A stretch of 64,000 nucleotides of DNA, taken from Verrucomicrobiota bacterium. Lineage in GTDB: Bacteria > Verrucomicrobiota > Verrucomicrobiia > Limisphaerales > Pedosphaeraceae. The translations under genes were made by a program, and so were the position numbers. Below are positions 26,262 through 35,017 of the stretch, in pieces. Each line of letters begins with the position of its first letter. Positions within the stretch are counted from its first letter, which is position 1. Under the pieces are notes generated by a model, which saw nothing but the letters and a program-made list of their open reading frames with translations, was not told where the DNA came from and did no database searches. The DNA lies in contig JAJPHR010000053.1 in NCBI GenBank assembly GCA_021325145.1, forward strand, positions 1-64,000, in the 5' to 3' direction.

Positions 26262-26657
26262 ATGAACACTGTCACGCAAAAGGAAACTCAACCTGACCTG
26301 CGCACGGCTGACCAAAACCAGAATGGCCGCCAGCAATTCGTCACCCCTGAAGTCAACATCTTCGAAACCAAGGACGGCTACGTCCTCCAGGCCGAGATGC
26401 CGGGCGTCAACAAGGATGGCCTTGACATCACGCTGGAGAACAACGAACTGACCCTCCACGGCCGCCGCGGCGATCAGCAGCCCAAGGCCACGGCGCTTTG
26501 GCGCGAGTCTTCGCTGGCGGATTACCGCAGGGTCTTCGAACTCGACCCCGCCATCGACACGGGGAAAATCGACGCCAAAATCGACCAGGGAGTGCTGACC
26601 TTGCGCCTGCCCAAATCTGAGCGGGTCAAGCCGCGCAAAGTGACCGTGAGCGACTAA
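26262..26657 (+). CDS. Hsp20 / alpha-crystallin small heat shock protein 2
   Basis: A 131-residue shorter paralogue starting at ATG 26262. Domain landmarks are PEVNIFETKDGYVLQAEMPG, ELTLHGRRGDQ, YRRVFELDPAIDTGKIDAKI and GVLTLRLPKSERVKPRK. Tandem divergent Hsp20 pairs often form mixed oligomers. It is transcribed with the first copy and ends before a strong intrinsic terminator. Confidence 0.93.
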   Translation: MNTVTQKETQPDLRTADQNQNGRQQFVTPEVNIFETKDGYVLQAEMPGVNKDGLDITLENNELTLHGRRGDQQPKATALWRESSLADYRRVFELDPAIDTGKIDAKIDQGVLTLRLPKSERVKPRKVTVSD

Positions 26658-26694
26658 GCCAATCCAACCTCCGGTTGCTCAAATGCGCGGAATG

Positions 26695-26727
26695 CCCCGG
26701 GCTTCTCAGGGAGCCCGGGGATTTTTG
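26695..26727 (+). terminator. Intrinsic terminator after the hsp20 pair
   Basis: CCCCGGGCT (26695-26703), an 8-base loop and AGCCCGGGG (26712-26720) form a perfect 9-bp stem, followed by ATTTTTGG. It ends the hsp20 transcript and separates it from the isomerase gene. Confidence 0.85.
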
Positions 26728-26833
26728 GCGATCTCTCAATAAAGTGCGGAGCACTGGAGCCCGCTCCACTGAGGCATTTCATCAAGCAACTTCTCACTAT
26801 GATTTCCGGCCCGGTGCGCTTATTCTGGGGCCA

Positions 26834-27406
26834 ATGAAGCAATGGATCACTGACTACGTAAGCGCCCAGAAATCGGCGCTGGACTCGATTCCGGCGAACG
26901 CGGTGGCGGAATTAATTGGCAAGCTGCAAAAAGCCCTCGCCGAAGACCGGCAGATTTTTGTCTTTGGCAATGGCGGCAGCGCGATGAACTCATCGCATTT
27001 TGTGACCGATCTTGGCAAGGGGTCGTCGGACAAGGTCGGCCGGCGTTTCCGCGTGCTGTCCTTGAACGATAACGTGGCCTGGATGACGGCGCTGGGCAAT
27101 GATTATGCCTACGACCAGATCTTTGTCCGCCAGTTGGAAAACTACGCGCGGCCCGGCGACATCGTGATGGCCATGAGCGTAAGCGGCAATTCACCGAACG
27201 TCGTCAAAGCCCTGGAATGGGCGGCGGCGCATGGCGTGCACGTCATTGCTCTCGTCGGCGGCAAGCGCGGGCGCATGGCGGAAGTGGCGCATCAAACGAT
27301 TGTCATCGATTCGACGCATTACGGCCGGGTCGAGGATGCGCAAATGGCGATTTGCCACATGCTTTGCTACGCCTTCATGGAGAATCCCGCCTTGGGCAAG
27401 GTGTAA
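26834..27406 (+). CDS. gmhA: GmhA-like phosphoheptose isomerase (SIS domain)
   Basis: A 190-residue single SIS-domain protein starting at ATG 26834. IFVFGNGGSAMNSSHFVTDL and VMAMSVSGNSPNVVKALEWA match sedoheptulose-7-phosphate isomerases, which make D-glycero-D-manno-heptose-7-phosphate. The dedicated next enzymes (HddA-like kinase, GmhB-like phosphatase, HddC-like nucleotidyltransferase) are encoded 12-14 kb downstream, supporting the assignment. A related SIS sugar isomerase cannot be excluded from sequence alone. Confidence 0.8.
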   Translation: MKQWITDYVSAQKSALDSIPANAVAELIGKLQKALAEDRQIFVFGNGGSAMNSSHFVTDLGKGSSDKVGRRFRVLSLNDNVAWMTALGNDYAYDQIFVRQLENYARPGDIVMAMSVSGNSPNVVKALEWAAAHGVHVIALVGGKRGRMAEVAHQTIVIDSTHYGRVEDAQMAICHMLCYAFMENPALGKV

Positions 27407-27484
27407 TACTGCGCCCTCGGACATTCCTGTCCGTCCCTACCGTGCGACTTGTGCGGCAGCGAATCCTCTGCTTCACTCCGCGGC

Positions 27485-27994
27485 GTGGTTCTGCCGTATA
27501 AGATTGCGACGTTGCTTTACTGCTTCAACGAGCGGGACGAAGTATTGCTGCTCGAACGGGCGCAGGAGCCAAATCGCGGCCTGTGGAGTCCTTGCGGGGG
27601 AAAACTGCATACGGAAACAGGCGAATCGCCGTACGCCTGCGCTTGCCGGGAAGCCCGGGAGGAAATCGCCCTCGAGATCAAGCCAGCCGACCTCCATCTG
27701 ACGGGCCTCATCGCCGAGCAGGGATACCAAGGCCAAGCGCATTGGCTGATGTTTTTATTCGAGGTAAAGCCGCGGTTGAAAGCGCTTCCAGCGGCGCATC
27801 GGGAAGGAAGCTTTCGATTTTTTTCGCGCGCCGCCCTCGCGTCGCTGAATCTGCCGCAAACCGATCGCGAGCAAATCTGGCCATTGTTCTGGCGTCATCG
27901 CGGGGGATTTTTTGCGGCGTCCTGCCATTGCTTGCCCGATGGCCGGAATGAGTGGACCCCGGAGGAATCGAACGAGCCGACCCGCGCCTCATAA
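27485..27994 (+). CDS. Nudix hydrolase
   Basis: The Nudix box reads GGKLHTETGESP ... ACREAREEIAL, with the REXXEE core intact and two extra residues before the first Glu, as in 8-oxo-dGTP-type NTP hydrolases with a PCGGK start. The frame opens at 27449, but GTG 27485 (VVLPYKIATLLY) fits the domain start better; it gives about 169 residues. The C-terminus contains FFAASCHCLPDG. It lies 9 bp upstream of tadA, consistent with co-transcription. Substrate unknown. Confidence 0.82.
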   Translation: MVLPYKIATLLYCFNERDEVLLLERAQEPNRGLWSPCGGKLHTETGESPYACACREAREEIALEIKPADLHLTGLIAEQGYQGQAHWLMFLFEVKPRLKALPAAHREGSFRFFSRAALASLNLPQTDREQIWPLFWRHRGGFFAASCHCLPDGRNEWTPEESNEPTRAS

Positions 27995-28003
27995 ACAAGA
28001 GCC

Positions 28004-28498
28004 ATGCCCGACGAACCGATTATCGACCTGCAAAGCGACCAATACTTCATGGGCGAAGCGTTGCGCCAGGCGGCGCGCGCGTACGAGGCGGAGGAAGTGC
28101 CCGTTGGCGCGGTTGTGGTCCGGGAGGGACGCATCATCGCGCGCGCCTTCAATCAGGTGGAACTTTTAAAGGACGCCACCGCCCATGCCGAGATGCTCGC
28201 CTTGACGCAAGCGGAAGAGGTGGTCGGCGACTGGCGCTTAACAGATTGCACCCTGTATGTCACCAAGGAGCCCTGCCCCATGTGCGCCGGGGCGATCGTT
28301 CACGTGCGCCTGGCCCGCGTGGTTTACGGCGTCACCGATCCCAAAGGCGGCGCGGCTGGCAGCGCGTTGAACCTGCTCCAATTCCCAACGCTCAACCATC
28401 GCTGCGAAATCACGAGCGGTGTGCGCGAAGCCGAATGTCGCGCCCTGCTGCAAACGTTCTTTGCCGAGCAAAGGGCCCGGCAATCGAAGGCCAACTGA
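28004..28498 (+). CDS. tadA: tRNA adenosine(34) deaminase
   Basis: TadA makes inosine at the wobble position of tRNA-Arg. It is 164 residues. The zinc site uses H61 and proton donor E63 in ATAHAEMLAL plus C91 and C94 in KEPCPMCAGAIVH. The motif RVVYGVTDPKGGAAGS is typical of TadA rather than other CDA-fold deaminases. The next gene (CBM48 protein) is convergent, with its stop adjacent at 28499. Confidence 0.95.
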   Translation: MPDEPIIDLQSDQYFMGEALRQAARAYEAEEVPVGAVVVREGRIIARAFNQVELLKDATAHAEMLALTQAEEVVGDWRLTDCTLYVTKEPCPMCAGAIVHVRLARVVYGVTDPKGGAAGSALNLLQFPTLNHRCEITSGVREAECRALLQTFFAEQRARQSKAN

Positions 28499-28813
28499 TC
28501 AGCTCACCGCGAGCAGCGACACTTTTTGGTTCTGCTCGTTTCGGGCAACGCCCTGAGCGCGGGGATCGAGCATGGGTTTCCCGTCCACCAGAAATTGGTA
28601 ATGATGATGCCCGTGCGTCAGGGGAATTTGGACCAGCCACGCGCCATCAGGCTGCTGCTTCATGGGAAAAGCGGCGGGATCCCAATCATTGAAATCCCCG
28701 ATGAGGCAAACATTTTTTGCGGCCGGCGCATGGCAAATGAAATTGACCGGCTTTTGCATTTTCTTGGCTGAATAACGATCCGGGTGGGCAATTTGAGTAT
28801 TCGAACGGTGCAT
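28499..28813 (-). CDS. CBM48 / AMPK-type glycogen-binding domain protein
   Basis: A 104-residue single-domain protein. The ATG at 28811-28813 (MHRSNTQIAHPD) is preferred over an upstream frame opening. The E-set carbohydrate-binding fold shows NVCLIGDFNDWDPAAFPM, DGAWLVQIPL and HHYQFLVDGKPMLDPRA, the classic isoamylase-N/AMPK-beta pattern with ligand-contacting aromatics. Stand-alone copies may target glycogen or act as subunits; no catalytic domain is attached. Confidence 0.82.
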   Translation of the reverse strand: MHRSNTQIAHPDRYSAKKMQKPVNFICHAPAAKNVCLIGDFNDWDPAAFPMKQQPDGAWLVQIPLTHGHHHYQFLVDGKPMLDPRAQGVARNEQNQKVSLLAVS

Positions 28814-29022
28814 CTTAATACAACTTTCTAATTTCTCGAAGACCGGCAAACCTCCCTCGACGCTCGCCAAAATCTTCACGCGCAAAAAAAGAACACGCCA
28901 CAATAATCCACGCAAGCCGAAAAGCAAAATTTCTGCCTCCAGAAATTTCGGGTCATTTTTTCCGTACTCCTTCGGACTTGGCGGGTCACAATTGAGTCAG
29001 ACCAAAAGCCGGGCCGAAATGT

Positions 29023-29844
29023 TCAATGAAGCTTTGGCTTCTTCAACGAGTTCGCGAAACGTGCCAAACGAGCCTTGATCGTCTTGAAGCTGATGGATTG
29101 ATAACGGGCGGTGATGCGCCGGAGTTCGAAAGCGGGCGTGCGCGCTGTGTTCACGCCGAACTCAGTGGTGCAGGCGCTTTCATACCCGGCTTCGAGCACC
29201 AACTCGCGGACCGCAGGGTTCCAATCGCCATACGGATAGCAGAAGTGCCGAACCGGCAAACCGAAGCGGTCCTCGAGCTTTTTTCGGCTGGCGGAGATTT
29301 CCTCCCGCGCGGCTTCGCGGCTGATCCTCGTGAGAAACGGGTGCGTCAAGGTATGCGAGCCAATGGCGTGCCCGGCTGAAAGCCATTCCTTGACTTGGGC
29401 GGCATTCATCAAAGTCTCGCGCACCTCGCCTTGTTGGACTTCCCATTCGTTGGATCGCCCGAGCAAATCAGCCACCAGAAATTGAATCGCGCGAAATTTA
29501 TTCCGGGCCAGTGGTTCCAGGCCATGCGTCAACACGTTGGCAAAGCCGTCATCGAACGTCAGCACGACGCGCTTGTCCGGATTGCCGCTCTGTTCCGATG
29601 GCCTGCCGCAGGCGCTGGTGGAGAAACCCGCGCTTCGCAACTCCGAGAGTTGGTGCTCGAACAGCCTGCCGCTGACATAAAGCCCCTTGAGCCGCACACG
29701 CGCGGGACGCGGCCCGAGCTTGTGATACATCAGCATGGGCAAGCCTGTCGCAAACAAGCCCGCAAACGGCTTCAGCCCGGTGTAGTACGCTGGAACGGAG
29801 GACAACACGGACCTAGAAGTAACAAGCCCGGCAAGGTAACACAA
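29023..29844 (-). CDS. Polysaccharide deacetylase (NodB/CE4 domain)
   Basis: Up to 273 residues from a TTG at 29842-29844; a GTG at 29808 is another start. The CE4 motifs are clear: VVLTFDDGF (D98, D99 with metal ligand) and GSHTLTHPFL (H164, H168), followed by FCYPYGDWNP. These enzymes remove N- or O-acetyl groups from cell-surface polysaccharides. It lies upstream of two FkbM methyltransferase genes on the same strand, in a surface-glycan setting. A possible N-terminal hydrophobic stretch is weak, so the location is unclear. Confidence 0.85.
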   Translation of the reverse strand: MCYLAGLVTSRSVLSSVPAYYTGLKPFAGLFATGLPMLMYHKLGPRPARVRLKGLYVSGRLFEHQLSELRSAGFSTSACGRPSEQSGNPDKRVVLTFDDGFANVLTHGLEPLARNKFRAIQFLVADLLGRSNEWEVQQGEVRETLMNAAQVKEWLSAGHAIGSHTLTHPFLTRISREAAREEISASRKKLEDRFGLPVRHFCYPYGDWNPAVRELVLEAGYESACTTEFGVNTARTPAFELRRITARYQSISFKTIKARLARFANSLKKPKLH

Positions 29845-29913
29845 TTCCGGAGCGAGCGCCTCACCATGGCCGATCCAACAGCCTGCACAATCCGTAGCAG
29901 CATCCCCGGCGCC

Positions 29914-30648
29914 TCACCCCTTCACAAAGAACGCATCTGCTTGCAACAACTCTCCCGTCACCGAGCGGCAGGCTTCGCTCAACTCGACCAGTTGAAATCC
30001 GCAGCCGGTCAACGCGGCGTAGAGATCGCTGAAGGTTGAAGACCCGGAATACAAAGGCTTAAACGAACATTCCGTCCAAACCCGCTTCGTCCGCTTCAGT
30101 GTCTCCCGCCCGCCGGCCAAAACCAGGTGTTCCACGCCTTGAACGTCGATTTTCAGCAGATCGATGGTCGAAACATTTGCTTCGGCAACAATGCTGTCCA
30201 GCGTGCGTTGGGCACACGACAGAACACGTTCCTTGCCCACGAGCAGAGAGTTTAGTTCAGGCAAGTCGCGGCGCAACGGCAGCAGCGAAGCCGTGGCCTC
30301 GTCATCGTTGACCCGCAGATCAGTGACGCCGGATTTGTCGGCGAGCGCGCACTCGAAGATTCGATAATCAGCCTCCGGAAAACGTTCCCGCAGTTTGGCC
30401 GCTTTGTGCGGCAGCGGCTCGACCATCACGCCGGCATGCAAACCGCAATAGCACGCCAGCCCGAACGTGAAATCTCCGTTATACGCGCCCACATCCACCA
30501 GATGGATGGGTTCGTCCCGGCGCAAGTGCTTCAGCAAAGTCTGGGGAATCCCATAAAGGCCGGCATAGGGAATGCCGAGCGTGGCGTGCAAGGTTTCGCG
30601 CCAGAAAGTCTTGAGCCGGCGTCGAAACAGAGGCTTGCCTTTGATCAT
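29914..30648 (-). CDS. FkbM-family methyltransferase 2
   Basis: A 244-residue SAM-dependent methyltransferase. The ATG at 30646-30648 (MIKGKPLFRR) overlaps the upstream gene's stop as ATGA. Motifs include HLVDVGAYNGDFTFGLACY (SAM-binding loop), VMVEPLPHKAAKLRERFP and the FkbM-typical DLLKIDVQGVEHLVLAGG. FkbM enzymes commonly methylate sugar hydroxyls in polysaccharides and antibiotics. The target is not evident. Confidence 0.85.
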   Translation of the reverse strand: MIKGKPLFRRRLKTFWRETLHATLGIPYAGLYGIPQTLLKHLRRDEPIHLVDVGAYNGDFTFGLACYCGLHAGVMVEPLPHKAAKLRERFPEADYRIFECALADKSGVTDLRVNDDEATASLLPLRRDLPELNSLLVGKERVLSCAQRTLDSIVAEANVSTIDLLKIDVQGVEHLVLAGGRETLKRTKRVWTECSFKPLYSGSSTFSDLYAALTGCGFQLVELSEACRSVTGELLQADAFFVKG

Positions 30649-31370
30649 GGATTCGCCGTTCCCGCAGCCAGGCGGCGTCGCGCGAAACGCCGTTTGAAAA
30701 AAAAGCGCACGCACCGCACCGGCGTATCCAGCCAGATTTCCTTCCACAACTGGAACCGCTCCTGCGGCGTGCTCAAAGAGAATGCCGCGCCTCGGGGCAC
30801 ATACCAGTTGTTGCACCCGGTGCGTTTGACGAGCCGATAACCGCGCCCCACGATCCAGCGATGCACGGACAACCGTTGCAAGTGGTCCTCGATCAACAAA
30901 ACTGCTGGACGATGCCGCGGCAGGTCAAAACCGTTGAGCACTTCCAACTCCGCCCCCTCGACATCGAGGGAAACGAAATCAAGCTTGGGATTGCCCGCTT
31001 CGGTCAGCACCTGGTCCAAGGTTCGGATTTCGACTTCCTCGGTGCGCTCTCGGGAAACGCCGTCCTGCAACACCAATCCCGAAAGCGCATCGCTGCCGGC
31101 TGCCACCGAGAAGCGCGCGCGACCGCATTGCTCCGGCGAGCCAAGGGCCAATTGGAAAACCCGGCTGCGCGGACGTTCCCGGCGAAGCACTTCGCAATTG
31201 GCGGTCAGTGGTTCGACGAGAATGCCCGTCCAGCCGTTTTGCTCGAACAACCAGGTCTGGCTGCAGAGCGTCGGATGATTGGCGCCCGCTTCCAGAAAGA
31301 ATCCCTGCTTCCGCCCGCCAAAGTATTTCCATAGCAACAGGTCTTCGCCAAACTGGGAATACGAATTCAT
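30645..31370 (-). CDS. FkbM-family methyltransferase 1
   Basis: A 241-residue SAM-dependent methyltransferase starting at ATG 31368-31370. It shows SQFGEDLLLWKYFGG and FFLEAGANHPTLCSQTWLF at the N-terminus, GILVEPLTANCEVLRRE, and the family motif FVSLDVEGAELEVLNGFD. It is translationally coupled to the second FkbM gene. The two are clearly diverged from each other and are not a recent duplication. Confidence 0.85.
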   Translation of the reverse strand: MNSYSQFGEDLLLWKYFGGRKQGFFLEAGANHPTLCSQTWLFEQNGWTGILVEPLTANCEVLRRERPRSRVFQLALGSPEQCGRARFSVAAGSDALSGLVLQDGVSRERTEEVEIRTLDQVLTEAGNPKLDFVSLDVEGAELEVLNGFDLPRHRPAVLLIEDHLQRLSVHRWIVGRGYRLVKRTGCNNWYVPRGAAFSLSTPQERFQLWKEIWLDTPVRCVRFFFKRRFARRRLAAGTANP

Positions 31371-31774
31371 TCACTCGGGATTATGGTGCACCTGTCCCAA
31401 CGAGGCAAGGATGGAGGAGGGCAGGCCCAATCCTGCTGCGGAACGCAGAGCTCCGGCTCGGTTCGATGATGCGCCTCGTATCCGGGCGGACTGGAGTTCC
31501 GCGCCCCTTCCGGCAGCCCCGTCATGGGAGCGACGCCTATCCCACCTGTGGTACGATTATGTCATCCAATCTCCTACACTACGTAAGCAATCTTCACCTT
31601 GGCCGTCGCCCGAAATGGGGCGAAAATAGCTGCCATGGTTTTGTGAATTTACCCGGCCCAGCCGCGAAACAGCAATTAATGGTCAGCTATGAGCAAAACC
31701 CGGCCTTCAGTAGACGTGCGATCCCGTCGATGTTTGGTACTATAGGTGCTTTTGTGACACGCGGAGCCCGAAAT
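31371..31774. other. 404-bp intergenic region between FkbM and sensor kinase genes
   Basis: No gene is supported. At about 31433-31503 it carries a GGAACGCAGAGCTCC...GGAGTTCCGC repeat related to those at 11280 and 62525. The AT-richer tail (31640-31770) is the likely promoter region for the sensor kinase pair. The kinase reading frame is open through it, but the translation lacks protein character. Confidence 0.5.
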
Positions 31775-34700
31775 ATGATGAAAAAATCAGCCCAGGCTCA
31801 AACCAGCCCGGGGTTCAGCATTAAACAAGACCATGGCCAGCACGTTACCGGGCGCTGGGCTGCGCTTCTTGTGAGCTGTCTTTGCGCGTGGCTCGGCAGT
31901 GTCCCATCTTGGGGCGATCAGGCGGCGGCACCCGAGGAGATCACCACATTCCACCAGTTTTACGCTCTGTCCTCGGAACTTGCCTCGAACGGCGCGCCGG
32001 TCCGGCTCAAAGGGACGGTGGTCTGTTACGACACGGGATGGAATCAGTTGTACGTTCATGACGGAGTCGAAGTCGCCTGGTTGAGCGCCCATGATTTTCA
32101 AACCAACCTCCAGGCGGGCTTGAATATCGAGATCACTGGGTCCACTACTTCCGGGCTGGGCGGCCCGGCCTTGACCAACCTTCACCTGCAAGTGCTTGGC
32201 CATGGAACGTTGCCAAAGGCCAAACGTCTTGAGCTCACAGAGCTGAGCAACGACTTGGGGCAATGGGTTGAAGTCAAGGGCTCCGTCAGGGTGGCGGATA
32301 CCAGCCAGGAACGCCTCGCTCTGGTGCTTCAGGACAAAAGCCTGTCGTGCCTTGTCTATGTGATGGGGTTGCCGACAACCAACGATTTTAAATGGCTGCC
32401 GGGTTCCAACGTCCGCCTACGCGGAATCAATGCGAGCAAGGTAATTGGAGGCCGCCTCGACTCGGCTTGCATCTTCGTGCCGGGGCTGGATGAAGTCACC
32501 GTCCTCGAACATGGTCCCAAACCTTCGGAAATGCCAGTCGTATCAATTGACGCCCTGCTGAACCGGGACCTCGGTTCCTGGACCAACAACCCCGTGCATT
32601 TGAATGGTCTGATCGTTTCCTACAAGCCGGGCGAATCGCTGATAGTTAAAGACGCCACGGGTTTCATCCGCGCCCGGGTGGTCCAATTTACCGGGGCTCA
32701 AGTGGATGAGCGCGTCGATGTGTGGGGATATCTAAGCGTTTTACCAAATGAAACCATTTTGCGCGACGCCTGCTTTGAGATCCAACATTCGTTGCCTGCC
32801 AATACTGCGCTGGCGTTGGCAAATCAATCTATCGCGAAGCCGTCCAGCAATGGTCCGGTGATTACCCGCCTTTCCGATATTTGCAAAATGAGTCGCGAGG
32901 AAGCATCTCGGGGCTTGCCGGTTCGATTACAGGGGATCGTCACTTACGCGGACCCGGATTGGGGCAACTGTTTCGTCCAGGACCGAAAGAACGCCATTTA
33001 CGTTGCTCTCAGCCAAAAGGATGTTACTGAAGGTCAGTGGGTCGAAGTGACCGGTCAGGTCAGCCCCGGTGGTTTCGCTCCGGAAATAATCAATTCCAGC
33101 ATCCGCTACTTATCGACCACGAACCTGCCGGAGCCGGTCAAAGTGGATCTCGAAGATTTGGCCAATGGACATTTGGATTCCCATTGGGTGCAACTGGAAG
33201 GCGTGGTCAGGCGGGTGACCGACGAATGGGGCCATACGACCCTGAGCCTGACCACACCCCAAGGCCGGTTCAAAGCCACGGTGCTCAAGCCAAACGACGG
33301 CCCCCCGCCGCCGAATCTGATTGACGCGCTGGTGAGTGTCCAGGGCGCTTGCACCTCCGAAATGAACACCCGCGGCCAATTGACCGGCATCAGTCTGCGC
33401 GTGCCGGGTTTCAAACAAGTGAGAATCCTGGAATCGGTGCCTGCCGACCCGTTCACGGTTCAGTCTGCGGCCATCAGTTCGGTTTCGACGTTTGATCCAG
33501 GCCGATTGGCTGGCCGCCGGGTGAAGGTGAGCGGCAGCGTCACCCTGGTTCTCCCGGAACAAGGGTTCTACATCCAGGATGCTTCGGGAGGCATTCGCGT
33601 TAGCAGCGCCCAAACCAACCAGCTTCAAATCGGCGATGTGGTCGATGTTCTTGGTTTCCCGGCCATGGGCGATTTTTCACCTTACTTGGAGGAAGCCACC
33701 TTTCGGCACACCGGTTCCGGCTCCGTGCCAAAGCCCCAACCTGCCACAGCTGAGGCGATTTTGCGTGACGGAACCAACGACGCGGTCCTCGTACAAATCG
33801 AGGCCTCGCTTGTCCAGCGCGTTCCTCATTCCGCTCATCCCAAACTCGTGCTTCAGTCCGGACCAATCCTTTTTACCGCCAGTTTGGCAACTCAATCTGC
33901 GGGCCAGGGCATTCCCTCCTTTCAAGTCGGCAGCTTGCTCCGGTTGACGGGCGTGTGCTCCATCCAGAGTGGCGAACGCCATGAGCCCGAATCCTTTCGT
34001 CTTCTGGTTTCAGACTCCCGGCAGGTGGCGCTCCTGAGCACCCCGCCTTGGTGGACGATTCAGCACAGCCTGATGCTTGCCGGCGGTCTGGCGCTGGGCG
34101 GGCTGTTGGCCTGGGCATGGAGCGGGTCGTTGCGCCGGCAGGTCCGGGCGCAAACTGAAGTTATCCGCCGAAATCACCAGGAGTTGGTTACCATTTCCCG
34201 GCAGGCCGGCATGGCCGAGGTCGCCACCGCCGTCCTGCATAATGTCGGCAATGTCCTCAACAGCATCAACGTTTCTGCTGCGGTCGTGACGGATGCGTTG
34301 CGCAAATCCAAAAGCGGCAATGTGTCCCGGGTTGCCACCATGATGCAGGAACACGCCGCGGATTTGGGCCGCTTCATGACCGAGGAAAAAGGACGCCAGT
34401 TGCCGGATTACCTCGTCAAATTGGGCGGAAAACTCCAGGAGGAAAACCGGTTCATTCTGAACGAACTCACCTCCCTCACCAACAACATCCAGCACATCAA
34501 CGACATCGTGGCGATGCAGCAAAGTTACGCCAGGATCGGCGGCATGACGGAAAAGGTCAAAATCACGGATCTGGTCGAGGACGCCTTTCGCATGAACGTC
34601 GGCGCCTTGGACCGCCATCAAATCCAGCTCGTTCGCGAATACGACCCCTCCCATTCCCCCGAGATCATCGTGGATAAACACAAGGTGTTGCAGATACTCG

Positions 34701-35017
34701 TCAACCTCGTGAGCAACGCGAAATACGCATGCTCAGAGTCCGGCCAGCGGGACAAACGCCTCACCCTTCGCGTCACCAGCGGAGATGAACGGGTTAGAAT
34801 ATCCTGCGTGGACAACGGCGTGGGAATCGTTCGCGAAAATCTGACTCGGATTTTCAGCCACGGCTTTACCACGCGCAAAAACGGCCACGGCTTCGGGCTC
34901 CACAGTGCCGCTCTTGCCGCCAAAGAGTTGGGCGGCGCATTGCTGGCGTACAGCGAAGGCCCGGGCCAGGGCGCAACCTTTACCCTCGAACTGCCGCTAT
35001 CACCGAAGCATTCATGA
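31775..35017 (+). CDS. Sensor histidine kinase with tandem OB-fold-like extracytoplasmic repeats
   Basis: A 1080-residue protein. The frame is open from 31208, but ATG 31775 (or 31778) precedes a signal-like helix (RWAALLVSCLCAWLGSVPS). Residues about 55-760 contain roughly six beta-barrel-like units with the recurring wording VRLKGTVV...LYVHDG...WVEVKGSV, resembling nucleic-acid-binding OB folds used as exported modules. A membrane helix (about 765-785) follows. The kinase core has phosphoacceptor H822 in TAVLHNVGNVLNSIN, then an ATPase domain (NLVSNAKYAC, VDNGVGI, HGFGLHSAALAA). Its stop overlaps the next gene as ATGA, so the two kinases are coupled. The signal is unknown. Confidence 0.85.
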   Translation: MMKKSAQAQTSPGFSIKQDHGQHVTGRWAALLVSCLCAWLGSVPSWGDQAAAPEEITTFHQFYALSSELASNGAPVRLKGTVVCYDTGWNQLYVHDGVEVAWLSAHDFQTNLQAGLNIEITGSTTSGLGGPALTNLHLQVLGHGTLPKAKRLELTELSNDLGQWVEVKGSVRVADTSQERLALVLQDKSLSCLVYVMGLPTTNDFKWLPGSNVRLRGINASKVIGGRLDSACIFVPGLDEVTVLEHGPKPSEMPVVSIDALLNRDLGSWTNNPVHLNGLIVSYKPGESLIVKDATGFIRARVVQFTGAQVDERVDVWGYLSVLPNETILRDACFEIQHSLPANTALALANQSIAKPSSNGPVITRLSDICKMSREEASRGLPVRLQGIVTYADPDWGNCFVQDRKNAIYVALSQKDVTEGQWVEVTGQVSPGGFAPEIINSSIRYLSTTNLPEPVKVDLEDLANGHLDSHWVQLEGVVRRVTDEWGHTTLSLTTPQGRFKATVLKPNDGPPPPNLIDALVSVQGACTSEMNTRGQLTGISLRVPGFKQVRILESVPADPFTVQSAAISSVSTFDPGRLAGRRVKVSGSVTLVLPEQGFYIQDASGGIRVSSAQTNQLQIGDVVDVLGFPAMGDFSPYLEEATFRHTGSGSVPKPQPATAEAILRDGTNDAVLVQIEASLVQRVPHSAHPKLVLQSGPILFTASLATQSAGQGIPSFQVGSLLRLTGVCSIQSGERHEPESFRLLVSDSRQVALLSTPPWWTIQHSLMLAGGLALGGLLAWAWSGSLRRQVRAQTEVIRRNHQELVTISRQAGMAEVATAVLHNVGNVLNSINVSAAVVTDALRKSKSGNVSRVATMMQEHAADLGRFMTEEKGRQLPDYLVKLGGKLQEENRFILNELTSLTNNIQHINDIVAMQQSYARIGGMTEKVKITDLVEDAFRMNVGALDRHQIQLVREYDPSHSPEIIVDKHKVLQILVNLVSNAKYACSESGQRDKRLTLRVTSGDERVRISCVDNGVGIVRENLTRIFSHGFTTRKNGHGFGLHSAALAAKELGGALLAYSEGPGQGATFTLELPLSPKHS

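Noticed and set aside
31208..31774. N-terminal extension of the OB-repeat kinase
   Set aside because: It overlaps the divergent FkbM start and a repeat, and no signal peptide precedes it; ATG 31775 fits better.
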